A DNA stretch of 64,000 bases from positions 186,001 to 250,000 of the forward strand of contig QZFT01000067.1 in NCBI GenBank assembly GCA_003600225.1, given 5' to 3'. Within the stretch, counting starts at the first letter, position 1. Each line of letters opens with the position of its first letter. The notes below the pieces were generated by a model that saw nothing but the letters and a program-made list of their open reading frames with translations, did no database searches and had not been told where the DNA came from. The DNA comes from Pseudonocardiaceae bacterium YIM PH 21723. Its GTDB lineage: Bacteria; Actinomycetota; Actinomycetes; Mycobacteriales; Pseudonocardiaceae. Made by a program: the position numbers and the translations under genes. Positions 49,763-58,809 of the stretch are shown one piece after another.

Positions 49763-50365
49763 GTGGACGGGCACTACTTCACAACGCCCAATGTGGACAG
49801 CGCCCGGGAAGAGGTACTGCTCCGCGTCAGTGGCACCGATCTGCGCCTGCAGACCGATCGGGGCGTGTTCTCACACGGCCGGATCGACGCGGGCACCGAG
49901 GTGCTGTTGCATCGCGCTCCCGAACCCCCGGGCCGCGGCAATCTGCTGGACCTCGGCTGCGGCTACGGCCCGATCGCCCTGTCCCTGGCGCTGAAGCGCA
50001 AGCGAGCCCAGCTGTGGGCGGTGGACGTGAACGACCGCGCCCTCGAACTGGTCGCCGCGAACGCCGAGGCCAACAAGCTGAGCAATGTCACCGCCCTGCG
50101 CCCCGAGGCGGTGCCCGAGGATGTCCGGTTCGCCGCGATCTACTCCAACCCGCCGATCCGGGTGGGCAAGGACGAGCTGCACCGGATGCTGCTGCACTGG
50201 CTGCCCCGGCTGAACCCGGACGGCAATGCCTACCTGGTCGTGCAGAAGTACCTCGGCTCCGACTCGCTGCAGAAGTGGCTGATCGAGCAGGGTTACCCGA
50301 CCAACCGGCTGATCTCCCAGGTCGGCTACCGCATCCTGCACGTCAAGCCCAAGGGATCAGCATGA
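49763..50365 (+). CDS. RsmC-like class I SAM methyltransferase
   Basis: A 200-aa methyltransferase of the RsmC/MTS family. SAM loop LLDLGCGYGPIALSLAL, acidic WAVDVNDRALEL and the catalytic SNPPIRVGK (NPPY-type, base methylation) are present, and the opening YFTTPNVDSAREEVLLRV is typical. It most likely methylates guanine in rRNA. Its stop overlaps the next gene as ATGA, pairing it with another RNA methyltransferase. Confidence 0.88.
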   Translation: MDGHYFTTPNVDSAREEVLLRVSGTDLRLQTDRGVFSHGRIDAGTEVLLHRAPEPPGRGNLLDLGCGYGPIALSLALKRKRAQLWAVDVNDRALELVAANAEANKLSNVTALRPEAVPEDVRFAAIYSNPPIRVGKDELHRMLLHWLPRLNPDGNAYLVVQKYLGSDSLQKWLIEQGYPTNRLISQVGYRILHVKPKGSA

Positions 50366-50922
50366 GCCAGCTGCGCAGTACCGATCTGAAGCGCCTGCAC
50401 CGCTCGTGGCGGCGCAGCAGCGAGGTCCGCATCGCGGTGATGCTGGAGCAGCTGCAGGGCCCGTTCAACGTCGGCGCGATCACCCGCACCTCGGCCGCGT
50501 TCGGCGCCGACGAGCTGCTGCTGATCGGAAACTCGATCCCGCCGGACAACGCCAAGGCGCAGAAGACCGCCATGGGCACCGACAGGTACCTGAAGGTCAG
50601 CGCCTTCGAGACCATCGCGGACGGGGCCAAGTACGCCCGGGAGGCGGGATACCACCTGCTGGGCCTGGAGCTGGCCTCCGAGGCTCGCCCGCTGCACGCG
50701 CTCGAGCTCGCTCGGGACGTGTGCATCGTGGTCGGCCATGAGGACCGCGGGTTGTCCGCCGACGCGTTGTCGCTGTGCGACTCGGTCGGCTTCATCCCCC
50801 AGCTCGGCAAGGTCGGTTCGCTCAATGTGGCGACCGCCGCCGCCATCGCCACCTATGAGATTCGCCGACAAGATTGGTCCAGTAAGGGTGAACCGTCCCC
50901 TAATTCGGACGAAGGGGAGTAA
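50362..50922 (+). CDS. SpoU/TrmH-family RNA 2'-O-methyltransferase
   Basis: A 186-aa SPOUT methyltransferase with the three knot motifs: GPFNVGAITRTSAAFGADEL, CIVVGHEDRGLSADA and IPQLGKVGSLNVATAAAIA. It should methylate a ribose 2'-OH in tRNA or rRNA; the exact site is unknown. The start is fixed by the ATGA overlap with the upstream methyltransferase gene. The longer open frame from 50014 is a shadow of that gene. Confidence 0.9.
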   Translation: MSQLRSTDLKRLHRSWRRSSEVRIAVMLEQLQGPFNVGAITRTSAAFGADELLLIGNSIPPDNAKAQKTAMGTDRYLKVSAFETIADGAKYAREAGYHLLGLELASEARPLHALELARDVCIVVGHEDRGLSADALSLCDSVGFIPQLGKVGSLNVATAAAIATYEIRRQDWSSKGEPSPNSDEGE

Positions 50923-50991
50923 TACCCCTGGCCCATCCGGCGGTAGATCAGTCACCATTGTCAGATCGGTGACCGTACGAACGGAGGTCGC

Positions 50992-51963
50992 ATGAACAAG
51001 TCGATCCGCCTCCTGCCGAGCTATGTCGCAGCGTTTGTGCTGTTCATCGGGCTATACGAGACTCCGGTGTTCACCGGTTTCGCGCTGAGCAACCTCATCA
51101 CGCAGGTGCTGCTGTTCGGTGCGCTCGCCGCGATACCGGCCCTGCTCACCCAGCGCATGTCCTACCTGGATCTCGCCTGGCCGGCCGGGCTGTTCGCCAT
51201 CGGCGTCCAGGTATTGGTCTACGGCGACCTGGACCACGCGCGCACCCTGCTGATCGCCGCGGTGTACATCCTGCTGGGCGCCCGGTTCGGCATGTCGGTC
51301 TTCGCCGGCTGGCTGCAGGAGCCGCGCGGGCTGCCCTTCGAGCTGCCCAAGTACCTCTACCAGCGCATTCGCTGGCGCAAGCTCGGCTACAAGGGAGCGG
51401 CCACGCCGATGGTCGCGGAGATCTTCCTGCGTGCCCTGGTGAACGCCACCGTGCTGGTCACCCCGGCGCTGCTGATGGCCACCAACCCGAAGTCGCTGTC
51501 CAGCTTCGAGGCGGTGCTGCTCGGCGCCTGGGTGTTGTGCCTGGTGCTGGAGGCCGTCGCCGACCGGCAGAAGGCCAGGTCGTTGCAGGGCAGCTTCAAG
51601 ACCGGTAGCCAGACGGCGGTCTGCACGACGGGGCTGTGGAAGTTCTCCCGGCACCCGAACTACTTCTTCCACTGGGCCGGCTGGACCGCGCTGGCCGTGG
51701 CCGCGCTGCCCTCGCTGTTCTACCGGTTGATGGACGGCTACGCGACGCTGTGGACGCTGACCACGGTGTCGCTGGTGCTGGTGTCGCTGGCCATGTACTG
51801 GACGGTCACCCTGTACACCGGGGTCGAGGCCACCGAGTACTACAGCGCGAACAAGCGCCCGGCGTACACCGACTACCAGCGGGTGACCAGCAGGTTCTTC
51901 CCGCACCGCCAGCCGAAGCCCAAGCCCCAGGTGTTCCAGCTGGAGCGCCACCGCGAGGCCTGA
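50992..51963 (+). CDS. DUF1295/steroid-reductase-like membrane protein
   Basis: A 323-aa polytopic membrane protein with about seven helices. The C-terminal third has the DUF1295 hallmark EAVADRQK, then GLWKFSRHPNYFFHWAGW and a terminal Arg/Pro-rich tail. The family is related to steroid 5-alpha reductases and isoprenylcysteine methyltransferases; the actual substrate is unknown. ACGGAGGTCGC precedes the ATG (GGAGG about 5 nt away). Palindrome R4 follows 10 nt after the stop. Confidence 0.85.
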   Translation: MNKSIRLLPSYVAAFVLFIGLYETPVFTGFALSNLITQVLLFGALAAIPALLTQRMSYLDLAWPAGLFAIGVQVLVYGDLDHARTLLIAAVYILLGARFGMSVFAGWLQEPRGLPFELPKYLYQRIRWRKLGYKGAATPMVAEIFLRALVNATVLVTPALLMATNPKSLSSFEAVLLGAWVLCLVLEAVADRQKARSLQGSFKTGSQTAVCTTGLWKFSRHPNYFFHWAGWTALAVAALPSLFYRLMDGYATLWTLTTVSLVLVSLAMYWTVTLYTGVEATEYYSANKRPAYTDYQRVTSRFFPHRQPKPKPQVFQLERHREA

Positions 51964-51973
51964 CCCATGCTCA

Positions 51974-52016
51974 CATGGGCGCTTTACTCCCATTTAGTGG
52001 GAGCAAAGCGCCCATG
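51974..52016. repeat. Palindromic element, copy R4
   Basis: A 43-nt element: CATGGGCGCTTTACTCCCA, a loop, then TGGGAGCAAAGCGCCCATG. The arms pair with a single internal mismatch. It separates the convergent DUF1295 and menB genes. Confidence 0.88.
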
Positions 52017-52032
52017 CTCGCATTGAAGGGAC

Positions 52033-52947
52033 TCAGTAGTGCCAGGGGTACGGCGACCAGTCCGGGCTGCGCTTCTCCAGGAACGAGTCCCGGCCCTCGG
52101 CGGCCTCGTCGGTGCCGTACGCCAGCCGGGTCGCCTCCCCGGCGAACAGCTGCTGGCCGACCAGGCCGTCGTCGATCAGGTTGAACGAGTACTTGAGCAT
52201 CCGCTGCGCTGTGGGGCTCTTACCGTTGATCTTCGCGGCCCATTCCAGGCCGACCTTCTCCAGGTCCTCGTGCGGCACGACGGCGTTGACCGCGCCCATC
52301 CGGTGCATGGTCTCGGCGTCGTAGGTGTCGCCGAGGAAGAAGATCTCCCGGGCGAACTTCTGCCCGACCTGGCGCGCCAGGTACGCGGAACCGAAGCCGC
52401 CGTCGAAGCTGGCCACATCGGCGTCGGTCTGCTTGAACCGGGCGTGCTCCCGGCTGGCGATGGTCAGGTCGGAGACCACGTGCAGCGAGTGCCCACCGCC
52501 GGCCGCCCAGCCGGGCACCAGGCAGATGACGATCTTCGGCATGAACCGGATGACCCGCTGCACCTCCAGGATGTGCAGCCGCCCGGACCGCGCCGGGTTG
52601 ATCGACTCGGCGGTCTCCCCCTCGGCGTACTTGTACCCGTCCTTGCCGCGGATCCGCTGGTCACCGCCGGAACAGAAGGCCCAGCCACCATCGCGCGGCG
52701 ACGGCCCGTTGCCGGTCAGCAGCACGCAGCCGACATCCGGGCTCATCCGGGCGTGCTCGACGGCCTGGAACAGCTCGTCGACGGTATGCGGCCGGAACGC
52801 GTTGCGGATCTCCGGCCGGTTGAAGGCGATCCGCACCGTTCCCTGGTCCACCGCGCGGTGGTAGGTGATGTCGGTGAAGTCGAAGCCCTCCACCGGCTTC
52901 CACGCCTGCTCGTCAAAGATCTCGGAAACCACGCGTTCCTCCGCCAC
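52033..52947 (-). CDS. menB: 1,4-dihydroxy-2-naphthoyl-CoA synthase
   Basis: A 304-aa crotonase-fold enzyme that cyclises O-succinylbenzoyl-CoA in menaquinone synthesis. Landmarks: NRPEIRNAFRPHTVDEL, GGWAFCSGGDQRIRG (oxyanion hole), VPGWAAGGGHSLHVVSDLTIAS and the C-terminal FLEKRSPDWSPYPWHY. GTG 52947 is used. Other men genes are not in this window. Confidence 0.95.
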   Translation of the reverse strand: MAEERVVSEIFDEQAWKPVEGFDFTDITYHRAVDQGTVRIAFNRPEIRNAFRPHTVDELFQAVEHARMSPDVGCVLLTGNGPSPRDGGWAFCSGGDQRIRGKDGYKYAEGETAESINPARSGRLHILEVQRVIRFMPKIVICLVPGWAAGGGHSLHVVSDLTIASREHARFKQTDADVASFDGGFGSAYLARQVGQKFAREIFFLGDTYDAETMHRMGAVNAVVPHEDLEKVGLEWAAKINGKSPTAQRMLKYSFNLIDDGLVGQQLFAGEATRLAYGTDEAAEGRDSFLEKRSPDWSPYPWHY

Positions 52948-52968
52948 TAGACGCCAGTGACCATGACC

Positions 52969-54438
52969 CTAATGCCCATGCGCCGGGCCCGGGATGTGGC
53001 GAGAAACCGAGTTCTCGGTGCCGGGTTCGACGATCAGGAACTGGCCCATCATGCCGTTGTCCTCATGCCGCAGGATGTGGCAGTGGAACATGTACGGCGC
53101 CCGTGGATCGGTGTGCCTGCCGAACTCGACGGCCAGCCGGACGGTCTTGCCGGGCGGTACGAACACGGTGTCCTTGCGACCGCCGTACGTCGGCTCGCCG
53201 CCGCCGTCCAGCACCGTGAAGGCCACCTCGTGGATGTGGAAGTTGTGCGCGAAGCCCGGGTTCCGGACCTCCCAGATCTCCTTGGCACCCGCCGGGATCA
53301 CCTCGTCGATCCGGCTCGGGTCCATCTCCCGGCCGTTGATCGACCCGGATCCGTTCAGGGTGAAGCGGCGCACCGGGGCGCCGGACGGCACCTGGACCGG
53401 GCCGACCGGTGACAGCCTGGCGGGGACCGGCGGCCCGTCAGTGAGCCGGGCCGCGGCGGTGATCCGCAGGATGTCGAAGTCGCCCTTGTCGATCCCGTAG
53501 TCGTCGTTCAGGTCCATGCCGTGCTCCCGGGCCTGGCTGCGCAGGATGGCCGACTCACCGGCGGCGAACTCGACGACGATCTCCACCCGCTCCCCCGGGG
53601 TCAGCGCGACGGTGCCCACCTCGACCGGCGCGGGCAGCAACCCGGCATCGGTGGCGATCACCTGGAACCGCCGGTTGTCCGCGAACACCAGGTGATACAT
53701 CCGGGCATTCGACGCGTTCAGCACCCGGAACCGCACGCGTCGGTGGGCCACCTCCAGATACGGATCATGGGTGCCGTTGACCAGCATGGTGTCGCCCAGC
53801 AGCCCGAAGGTCCCGGTCAGCACGTCGCCGGCGAACTCGCCCTTCGCGGTGAACCGCTTGTCCTGCAGGATCAGCGGAATGTCGTTCTCCCCGTAGCGAT
53901 CCGGCAGCTCCGGCCCACCGGGTTCGTCCACAAGCAACAGACCGGCGAGTCCTTTGTGGACATGCATCGCCGTGCTGCCGTGTGGATGCGGGTGGTACCA
54001 ACAGGTCGACGCCGGCTGGTCGACGGTCCACTGTGGAGTCCAGGTTTCACCGGGCAGGATCAGTTGATGGGGACCGCCATCCATCGCGGCCGGTACCCGA
54101 ATCCCGTGCCAGTGCACGGTGCTCAACTCCGGAAGCCGGTTGGTGACGGCCATCCGCACCTGTTCGCCGCGCCGAAGCCGGATCGTCGGCCCCAGATAGG
54201 AACCGTTGAACCCCCAGGTGGCAGCCGTCTTCCCGGCCAGCAGTTCGGCCGAGCCGGCCTGCATGTTCAGCCCGATCCGGCCGTCGGACTCCGGCGCGAG
54301 GACCGGCGGGATGCGCAGCCGGTTGGTGAAGTTCAGTCGCTGGGCGGGCCGGGGGCTGCCGTCATCGCAGGAGACGGCGAGTCCGGCAACGGGCAGCGCC
54401 GCCAGCGCGCCCAGCGCGAGGAATTGTCTTCTGTCCAC
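52969..54438 (-). CDS. Tat-exported multicopper oxidase lipoprotein
   Basis: A 489-aa oxidase of the CueO/bilirubin-oxidase type. The N-terminus DRRQFL is a Tat signal and AVSC (Cys24) a lipobox, so it should be a folded, membrane-anchored exterior enzyme. All copper ligands are present: HWHG, CWYHPHPHGS, HNFHIHEVAF and HCHILRHEDNGMM (T1 Cys, His and axial Met). It oxidises substrates such as Cu(I), Fe(II) or phenolics while reducing oxygen to water. It is followed by menB on the same strand. Confidence 0.93.
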   Translation of the reverse strand: MDRRQFLALGALAALPVAGLAVSCDDGSPRPAQRLNFTNRLRIPPVLAPESDGRIGLNMQAGSAELLAGKTAATWGFNGSYLGPTIRLRRGEQVRMAVTNRLPELSTVHWHGIRVPAAMDGGPHQLILPGETWTPQWTVDQPASTCWYHPHPHGSTAMHVHKGLAGLLLVDEPGGPELPDRYGENDIPLILQDKRFTAKGEFAGDVLTGTFGLLGDTMLVNGTHDPYLEVAHRRVRFRVLNASNARMYHLVFADNRRFQVIATDAGLLPAPVEVGTVALTPGERVEIVVEFAAGESAILRSQAREHGMDLNDDYGIDKGDFDILRITAAARLTDGPPVPARLSPVGPVQVPSGAPVRRFTLNGSGSINGREMDPSRIDEVIPAGAKEIWEVRNPGFAHNFHIHEVAFTVLDGGGEPTYGGRKDTVFVPPGKTVRLAVEFGRHTDPRAPYMFHCHILRHEDNGMMGQFLIVEPGTENSVSRHIPGPAHGH

Positions 54439-54490
54439 CGGAAAACGGTCCCGTGAAGGACAGGACGAAGGCTTCCGGGAGACCCCCGAT

Positions 54491-54561
54491 TTACGAGGTC
54501 AGGGCGATTACCAGGGCTCCCAGGGTCATCGCGCCGAACGCCCAGGCCGGACCGGCGAAGC
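54491..54561 (-). pseudogene. Remnant of an MFS gene 3' end
   Basis: Translated on the minus strand this stretch reads PAWAFGAMTLGALVIALTS followed by a stop, against GVAWAFGAVTLGALVLALTS and stop at the end of the MFS gene (55791). The DNA matches closely over about 70 bp. No other part of an MFS gene is near. The last bases of the GT87 gene at 54526 run into this remnant in a different frame. Confidence 0.75.
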
Positions 54562-55707
54562 AGTCTCCCCGTCGACCCTGACCGCACGGTGCAGCCGTTC
54601 GGCCACCACCACCAGCGTCGCGAAGAAGATGGCCAGATAGAGGTTGCCCAGCAGGAAGTGCACCGGGTCCGCGGGGATGGGCCGCTGCGGCATGTTCGGC
54701 GGCGGGTCGGCGATCGCCAGAATCCACGGAAAGGTGGCGGGCAGCAGGACGGTGGGCAGCAGCCACCAGGACAGCGGTCGCTGGGCGAGCCTGCGCACCA
54801 GGCAGACCGACAGCGGCACCAGCCAGACCCAGTGATGCCCCCAGGACCATGGCGACACCGCGGCGGCCAGCAGCCCGATGAGGCTGAGGGCGAGCAGTTC
54901 GTCACCACGCGCACTGACCTGCCTGGCGAGCCACAACGTTCCGGCGATCACTGTCGCGGACAGCAGCAACCAGGGCAAGAACGCCGGCTGCTCGGCACCG
55001 GCCAGCCGGACCAGCATTCCGCGCAGCGACTGGTTGTGCGTGCTCAACTGATCCGGATAGACCCGGCTCGCGTCGGCGAACACTCCGCCGAGCCAGTACG
55101 CCCGGCTGGACTGTGGCAGCAGCACGAAGCCGGCCAGCACGGTCGTGGCGAACGCCGCACAGGTGGTCCCGGCGGCTCTCCACCTTCCCGTGATCACCAA
55201 GTAGAGCAGGAAGATCAGCGGGGTGAGTTTGATCCCGGCAGCGATCCCGAGGCCGATCCCCTTACCGCGCGCGCCATCCGGACGCAGCAGATCCAGCAGC
55301 ACCAAGGCCAGCAGCACCAGGTTGATCTGTCCGATATAGACAGTCGTGTGCACCGCCTCGACCAACATCAACAGTCCGGCCAGAGGCAGCACATGCGTCC
55401 ACTGTGGACTTCGCATACTCCGGCGCAACACCACGATCAGTGTCACCGAGTTCAGCAGCACCCACAGCGCCTGCGTCACCGGCAGTGTCAGCCACGCGAG
55501 CGGGACGAACAGCAACGCCGCGAACGGCGGGTAGGTGAAGGACAGATCCTCGGTGACCGGGCGGTCGTACAGCCAATCTCCGGACAGCACCGCCTGCCCA
55601 CCCGCTCGATAGACCTGCACATCGACCGGCACCGCCCAGAACGCCTTGGCCATCAACACTGCGCCGAGCAGCGACAACAGCACGGCGACGACTCGTTTTA
55701 CCCCCAC
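54526..55707 (-). CDS. GT87-type membrane mannosyltransferase, second copy
   Basis: A 393-aa GT-C protein with about ten helices. It parallels the gene at 47135: VDVQVYRAGGQAVLSG (acidic first loop), LSFTYPPFAALLFVPLAW, YIGQINLVLLALVLLDL, AAGIKLTPLIFLLYL, HNQSLRGMLVRL and SPWSWGHHWVWL. Expected to transfer mannose from polyprenyl-P-mannose to a lipoglycan. Its last dozen residues (SPVRPGRSAR) are encoded by sequence derived from an MFS remnant, so the natural C-terminus was replaced. Confidence 0.88.
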   Translation of the reverse strand: MGVKRVVAVLLSLLGAVLMAKAFWAVPVDVQVYRAGGQAVLSGDWLYDRPVTEDLSFTYPPFAALLFVPLAWLTLPVTQALWVLLNSVTLIVVLRRSMRSPQWTHVLPLAGLLMLVEAVHTTVYIGQINLVLLALVLLDLLRPDGARGKGIGLGIAAGIKLTPLIFLLYLVITGRWRAAGTTCAAFATTVLAGFVLLPQSSRAYWLGGVFADASRVYPDQLSTHNQSLRGMLVRLAGAEQPAFLPWLLLSATVIAGTLWLARQVSARGDELLALSLIGLLAAAVSPWSWGHHWVWLVPLSVCLVRRLAQRPLSWWLLPTVLLPATFPWILAIADPPPNMPQRPIPADPVHFLLGNLYLAIFFATLVVVAERLHRAVRVDGETASPVRPGRSAR

Positions 55708-55790
55708 CGATTCACGGTAGGACCGGGGCGGGCGAACGAAATCCGGTAAGTCCCTGAACTATTGCCGTTCGTACCCTGACAGGGACTGGA

Positions 55791-56960
55791 TCACGATGTC
55801 AGGGCGAGTACCAGGGCTCCCAGGGTCACCGCACCGAATGCCCAGGCCACACCGGAGAAGTCGGGTGCCGCTGCCAGCGCCGTACCACCCAGGGATGCCC
55901 CGAGGAAGGTGCCGAGACTCTGCGCCACACCGTTCAGGCTCAGCGCCCCACCCCGCTGGTCCCCGGCCCGCTGCACCAGCAGCGTGGTCACACAGGCGGC
56001 GACGGCGGCGTGGCTGAAGCCGAGCACCGAGGTGCACAGCAGGGCGACCACGAGCGTGCCGGTGAAGAACAACACCAGCATGGCGAGGATGGCGGCGGTC
56101 AGGCCGCCGAGCAGGAAGGGCCGGGTCCTGCCATCCTTGACCCAGCGGCCGGTGAGCAGGTTGCCGAAGAAGAACGAGGCACCGGACAGCGTCCAGACCA
56201 GCGCGAACGTCGTCGAGCTGAAGTGGAAACGGTAGTCGTAGTAGGCGGCGATGTAGGCGAGGTACCCCATGAAAGCGGCGGTGCGCAGCAGGCTGACCGT
56301 GAGCACGGGGAGCACGCCCGGCTTCCCGGACAGGGCCCGGAACGAGGCGAGGTAGCTGGGCCTTGTGGCGACCTGTTCCGGCGGCCCGGAGCGGACGCCG
56401 ACCCGGTAGAAGACGGCGGCCAGCACCAGGGACACCACCGCCACGGCGATCAAGTTGCCCTGCCAGTCCCACAACAGTGCGGGCAACGCCAGCAACGGCG
56501 CGGCCAGCATCGCGGTCATCGAGGTGGTGGCGGTGACCAGGGTCGCCGCCCGCGCGGCAGCCGGCCCGTCGCCGTACTTGTCGGCGGCGGCAGCGGCCAC
56601 CGCCGGGTTCAGCACGGCCGTTCCGGCTCCGACGAGCAGGCTCAGCACCGCGATGCTCCAGAAGGAACCGAGCGCACCGAGCAGGGTGGCCACCGCCAGC
56701 AGCACCAGCGACGCCGCGGCAAGCCAGTGTTTCCGGACCCGGTCCAGCAGCGGCGCGAGGCCGAGGCCGATCACCAGGGCGGCGACGGCGCCGAGGCCAC
56801 GGAGACTGCCCGTGGCCGCGGCACTGTGCTCGGTGGCCCGGGAGATGTCGACCAGCGAGGTGTTGAACACGGTGAACGGCAACAGCCCGACGGCGCCGGC
56901 CAGCAACATCGGCGCCAGGGAACGGACCATGGAGCGGTCCGTGGGTACTGCGGTAGTCAT
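55791..56960 (-). CDS. MFS exporter of the metal-chelate-type operon
   Basis: A 389-aa major facilitator with twelve helices, beginning MTTAVPTDRSMVRSLAPMLL. The first-half loop between helices 2 and 3 (LGLAPLLDRVRKHWL) and GRWVKDGRTRPFLL in the second half are the usual gate loops. It overlaps the DUF364 gene as ATGA and is last in the operon. By analogy with opine-metallophore loci it may export the small molecule made by the upstream enzymes; general drug efflux is the alternative. Confidence 0.88.
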   Translation of the reverse strand: MTTAVPTDRSMVRSLAPMLLAGAVGLLPFTVFNTSLVDISRATEHSAAATGSLRGLGAVAALVIGLGLAPLLDRVRKHWLAAASLVLLAVATLLGALGSFWSIAVLSLLVGAGTAVLNPAVAAAAADKYGDGPAAARAATLVTATTSMTAMLAAPLLALPALLWDWQGNLIAVAVVSLVLAAVFYRVGVRSGPPEQVATRPSYLASFRALSGKPGVLPVLTVSLLRTAAFMGYLAYIAAYYDYRFHFSSTTFALVWTLSGASFFFGNLLTGRWVKDGRTRPFLLGGLTAAILAMLVLFFTGTLVVALLCTSVLGFSHAAVAACVTTLLVQRAGDQRGGALSLNGVAQSLGTFLGASLGGTALAAAPDFSGVAWAFGAVTLGALVLALTS

Positions 56961-57748
56961 GCGGCGAATATCTCCTGGAATGCGATGGTCGGCTGCGAAC
57001 TGAACTGCGAGAAGGGAAACGGCTCGGCGAACAGCGCGGTGACGCCCTTGCCCAGGAAGGCGCGGGCGACGGCACTGCCGGTCTGCGCGTACACGATGAA
57101 CGGGATTCCACGTTCCCGACATCGCCGAAGGATAACGTCGAAACTCCCGTTGGACAGGGTCATTCCGGTCGCCACAACGGCATCCGCGACCTCCAGGACC
57201 TCGTGCATGTCGCTGGTGACCTTCTGTCCCCACTGGGTCTCGCGCAGATTCAGGTCGCACGGCAGGCATTCCGCGCCCCGCTCGGTGATCGCCGCTACCA
57301 GGGGGTTGACCACCCCGATGAGCGCGACCTTGCTGCCGGGCTTGTCCGGCAGCAGATCGGCGATCCCGCTGTCCCGGGCGACGGCCCGTTCCATCGGTGT
57401 GCCGGCGGGCAGGAAGACCGGCGCGCCCCGCATCGGCCGGACCTCGGCCAGGTACGCGTCGAGTGCGGCGATCCGCACGACGGCGGAGCGGTGGCCGAGC
57501 AGGGTCGCCAGGTCCACTCCGGACGCACTGGCGCAGAAGTCCGGGTCCAGGGTGCCCTCTTCGAAGGAGCAGGCACCGAAGGACCGGCCGACCCGCAGCA
57601 GCAGGTAGTGGTTGCGGTAGGTGGTCGTGCTGCCGGGCAGCCGGGTGGTGTGGTGCATCCAGAACGCGCTGGTCACGTGCACCGAGTCGGGGGTGGCCCC
57701 GAATTCGCCCGCCAGTACGGCGCTGGTGAGGTCCGCTACCGAGTCCAT
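56957..57748 (-). CDS. DUF4213/DUF364 putative metal-chelation protein
   Basis: A 263-aa cytosolic protein. The N-terminal part fits DUF4213 (enolase-N-like) and the C-terminal half is the Rossmann-like DUF364 domain, named for suspected heavy-metal chelation: KVALIGVVNPLVAAITERGA, DAVVATGMTLSNGSFDVIL. The AAGGAG site sits well before ATG 57748, and the start overlaps the PLP-enzyme gene by 13 nt. Function is unproven; the operon context suggests a role with a metal or metal-chelator. Confidence 0.82.
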   Translation of the reverse strand: MDSVADLTSAVLAGEFGATPDSVHVTSAFWMHHTTRLPGSTTTYRNHYLLLRVGRSFGACSFEEGTLDPDFCASASGVDLATLLGHRSAVVRIAALDAYLAEVRPMRGAPVFLPAGTPMERAVARDSGIADLLPDKPGSKVALIGVVNPLVAAITERGAECLPCDLNLRETQWGQKVTSDMHEVLEVADAVVATGMTLSNGSFDVILRRCRERGIPFIVYAQTGSAVARAFLGKGVTALFAEPFPFSQFSSQPTIAFQEIFAA

Positions 57749-58797
57749 GTCAGGCTCCTTTCCGGGCCACGAACGGCCTCCCGTTTGATTCCACCGCGCG
57801 CCTTCGGCACGCAGGCACCACGCCAGTTCATCGAGGACCAGGGCATGCTCAGCTGGTCGATCCCGTTGATCTCAGCGGGTTTCAGGTCCTTCATCTCCGC
57901 CATCTCGGCATGCCTGGAAAAAGCCGCTTCCACATAGCGGTGCCCGGTGTCCGGTGCCAGGAAAACGAAGTGTCTGTCCACATCGGACTGTTGTTCCCAC
58001 CGGGTGGCCAGGTAAGCAGCACCGGCCGATAACCCGGCGAAGACGCCGCTGTCCCGCAGGAGCTGGATCGCGCCGGAGGCCGCGTAGTCGAAGCTGACCC
58101 AGTGGATCCGGTCGTACAGGGCGTGCCGGACGTTCTGGAACTCGATCGAGCTGCCGATCCCGGCAATGATCATTTCCGGGTCGTGCACGTTCTCCGCGCC
58201 GAAGGTGACGCTGCCGAACGGCTGCACACCGATGGCCTTGACGTCCCGGCCCCAGTCCCGCAGGTAGCTGATGACGGCGCCGGTGGACGCGCCGGTGCCG
58301 ACGCCGCCGACGATCGCAAGTGGACGGTCGGGCAGTTCGGCGTGCACCTGCTCGGCCACCGCGCGGTAGCCCAGGTAGTGGATTTCGTCGTGGTACTGGC
58401 GCATCCAGTAGTAGTGCGGGTTCTCCTGGAGGATCTCGCCGATCCGCTTCACCCGCCGACTCTGGTCGTGCTTGAGGTTCTTCGACGGCGGCATCTGTTC
58501 GAGGGTGGCGCCGAGGATCTCCAGCTGCACCCGGAGCGTCAGGTCGACCGTGGTCGATCCGACGATGTGGCAGTGCAGTCCGTACCGGTGGCAGGCCAGT
58601 GCCAGCGCGTGGGCGTAGATGCCGCTGGAACTGTCGATCAGGGTGTCCCCCGGCTTGACCTGGCCGGTGGCCAGCAGATGCTCGACGGCGCCCATGGCCG
58701 AGTAGAGCTTCATGGTCTCGAATCGCAGGCAGGTGAGGCCGCTGTCCACCGCGATGGCCGCGGGTTCCTTGAGCGCCTCTGCGACGTGCTCGTACAC
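57736..58797 (-). CDS. Divergent cysteine-synthase-like PLP enzyme
   Basis: A 353-aa fold-type II PLP enzyme. Lys30 in RFETMKLYSAMG is the likely Schiff-base lysine, SSSGIYAHALA (56-66) replaces the usual TSGNTG loop, and GGVGTGASTGAVISYL is the phosphate-binding glycine loop. Relatives include SbnA-type enzymes that build 2,3-diaminopropionate units from phosphoserine. The altered substrate loop argues against plain cysteine synthesis. It overlaps the DUF364 gene and lies 12 nt after the transporter ATPase, so it may make the small molecule the system handles. GTG 58797 follows GGAGGG at short spacing. Confidence 0.85.
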   Translation of the reverse strand: MYEHVAEALKEPAAIAVDSGLTCLRFETMKLYSAMGAVEHLLATGQVKPGDTLIDSSSGIYAHALALACHRYGLHCHIVGSTTVDLTLRVQLEILGATLEQMPPSKNLKHDQSRRVKRIGEILQENPHYYWMRQYHDEIHYLGYRAVAEQVHAELPDRPLAIVGGVGTGASTGAVISYLRDWGRDVKAIGVQPFGSVTFGAENVHDPEMIIAGIGSSIEFQNVRHALYDRIHWVSFDYAASGAIQLLRDSGVFAGLSAGAAYLATRWEQQSDVDRHFVFLAPDTGHRYVEAAFSRHAEMAEMKDLKPAEINGIDQLSMPWSSMNWRGACVPKARGGIKREAVRGPERSLTWTR

Positions 58798-58809
58798 ATG
58801 CCCTCCGTT

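Noticed and set aside
55759-57111. 450-aa minus-strand frame over the MFS gene
   Set aside because: Arg/Gly/Ala-rich shifted frame of the MFS gene; the frame ending at 55791 shows twelve hydrophobic helices.
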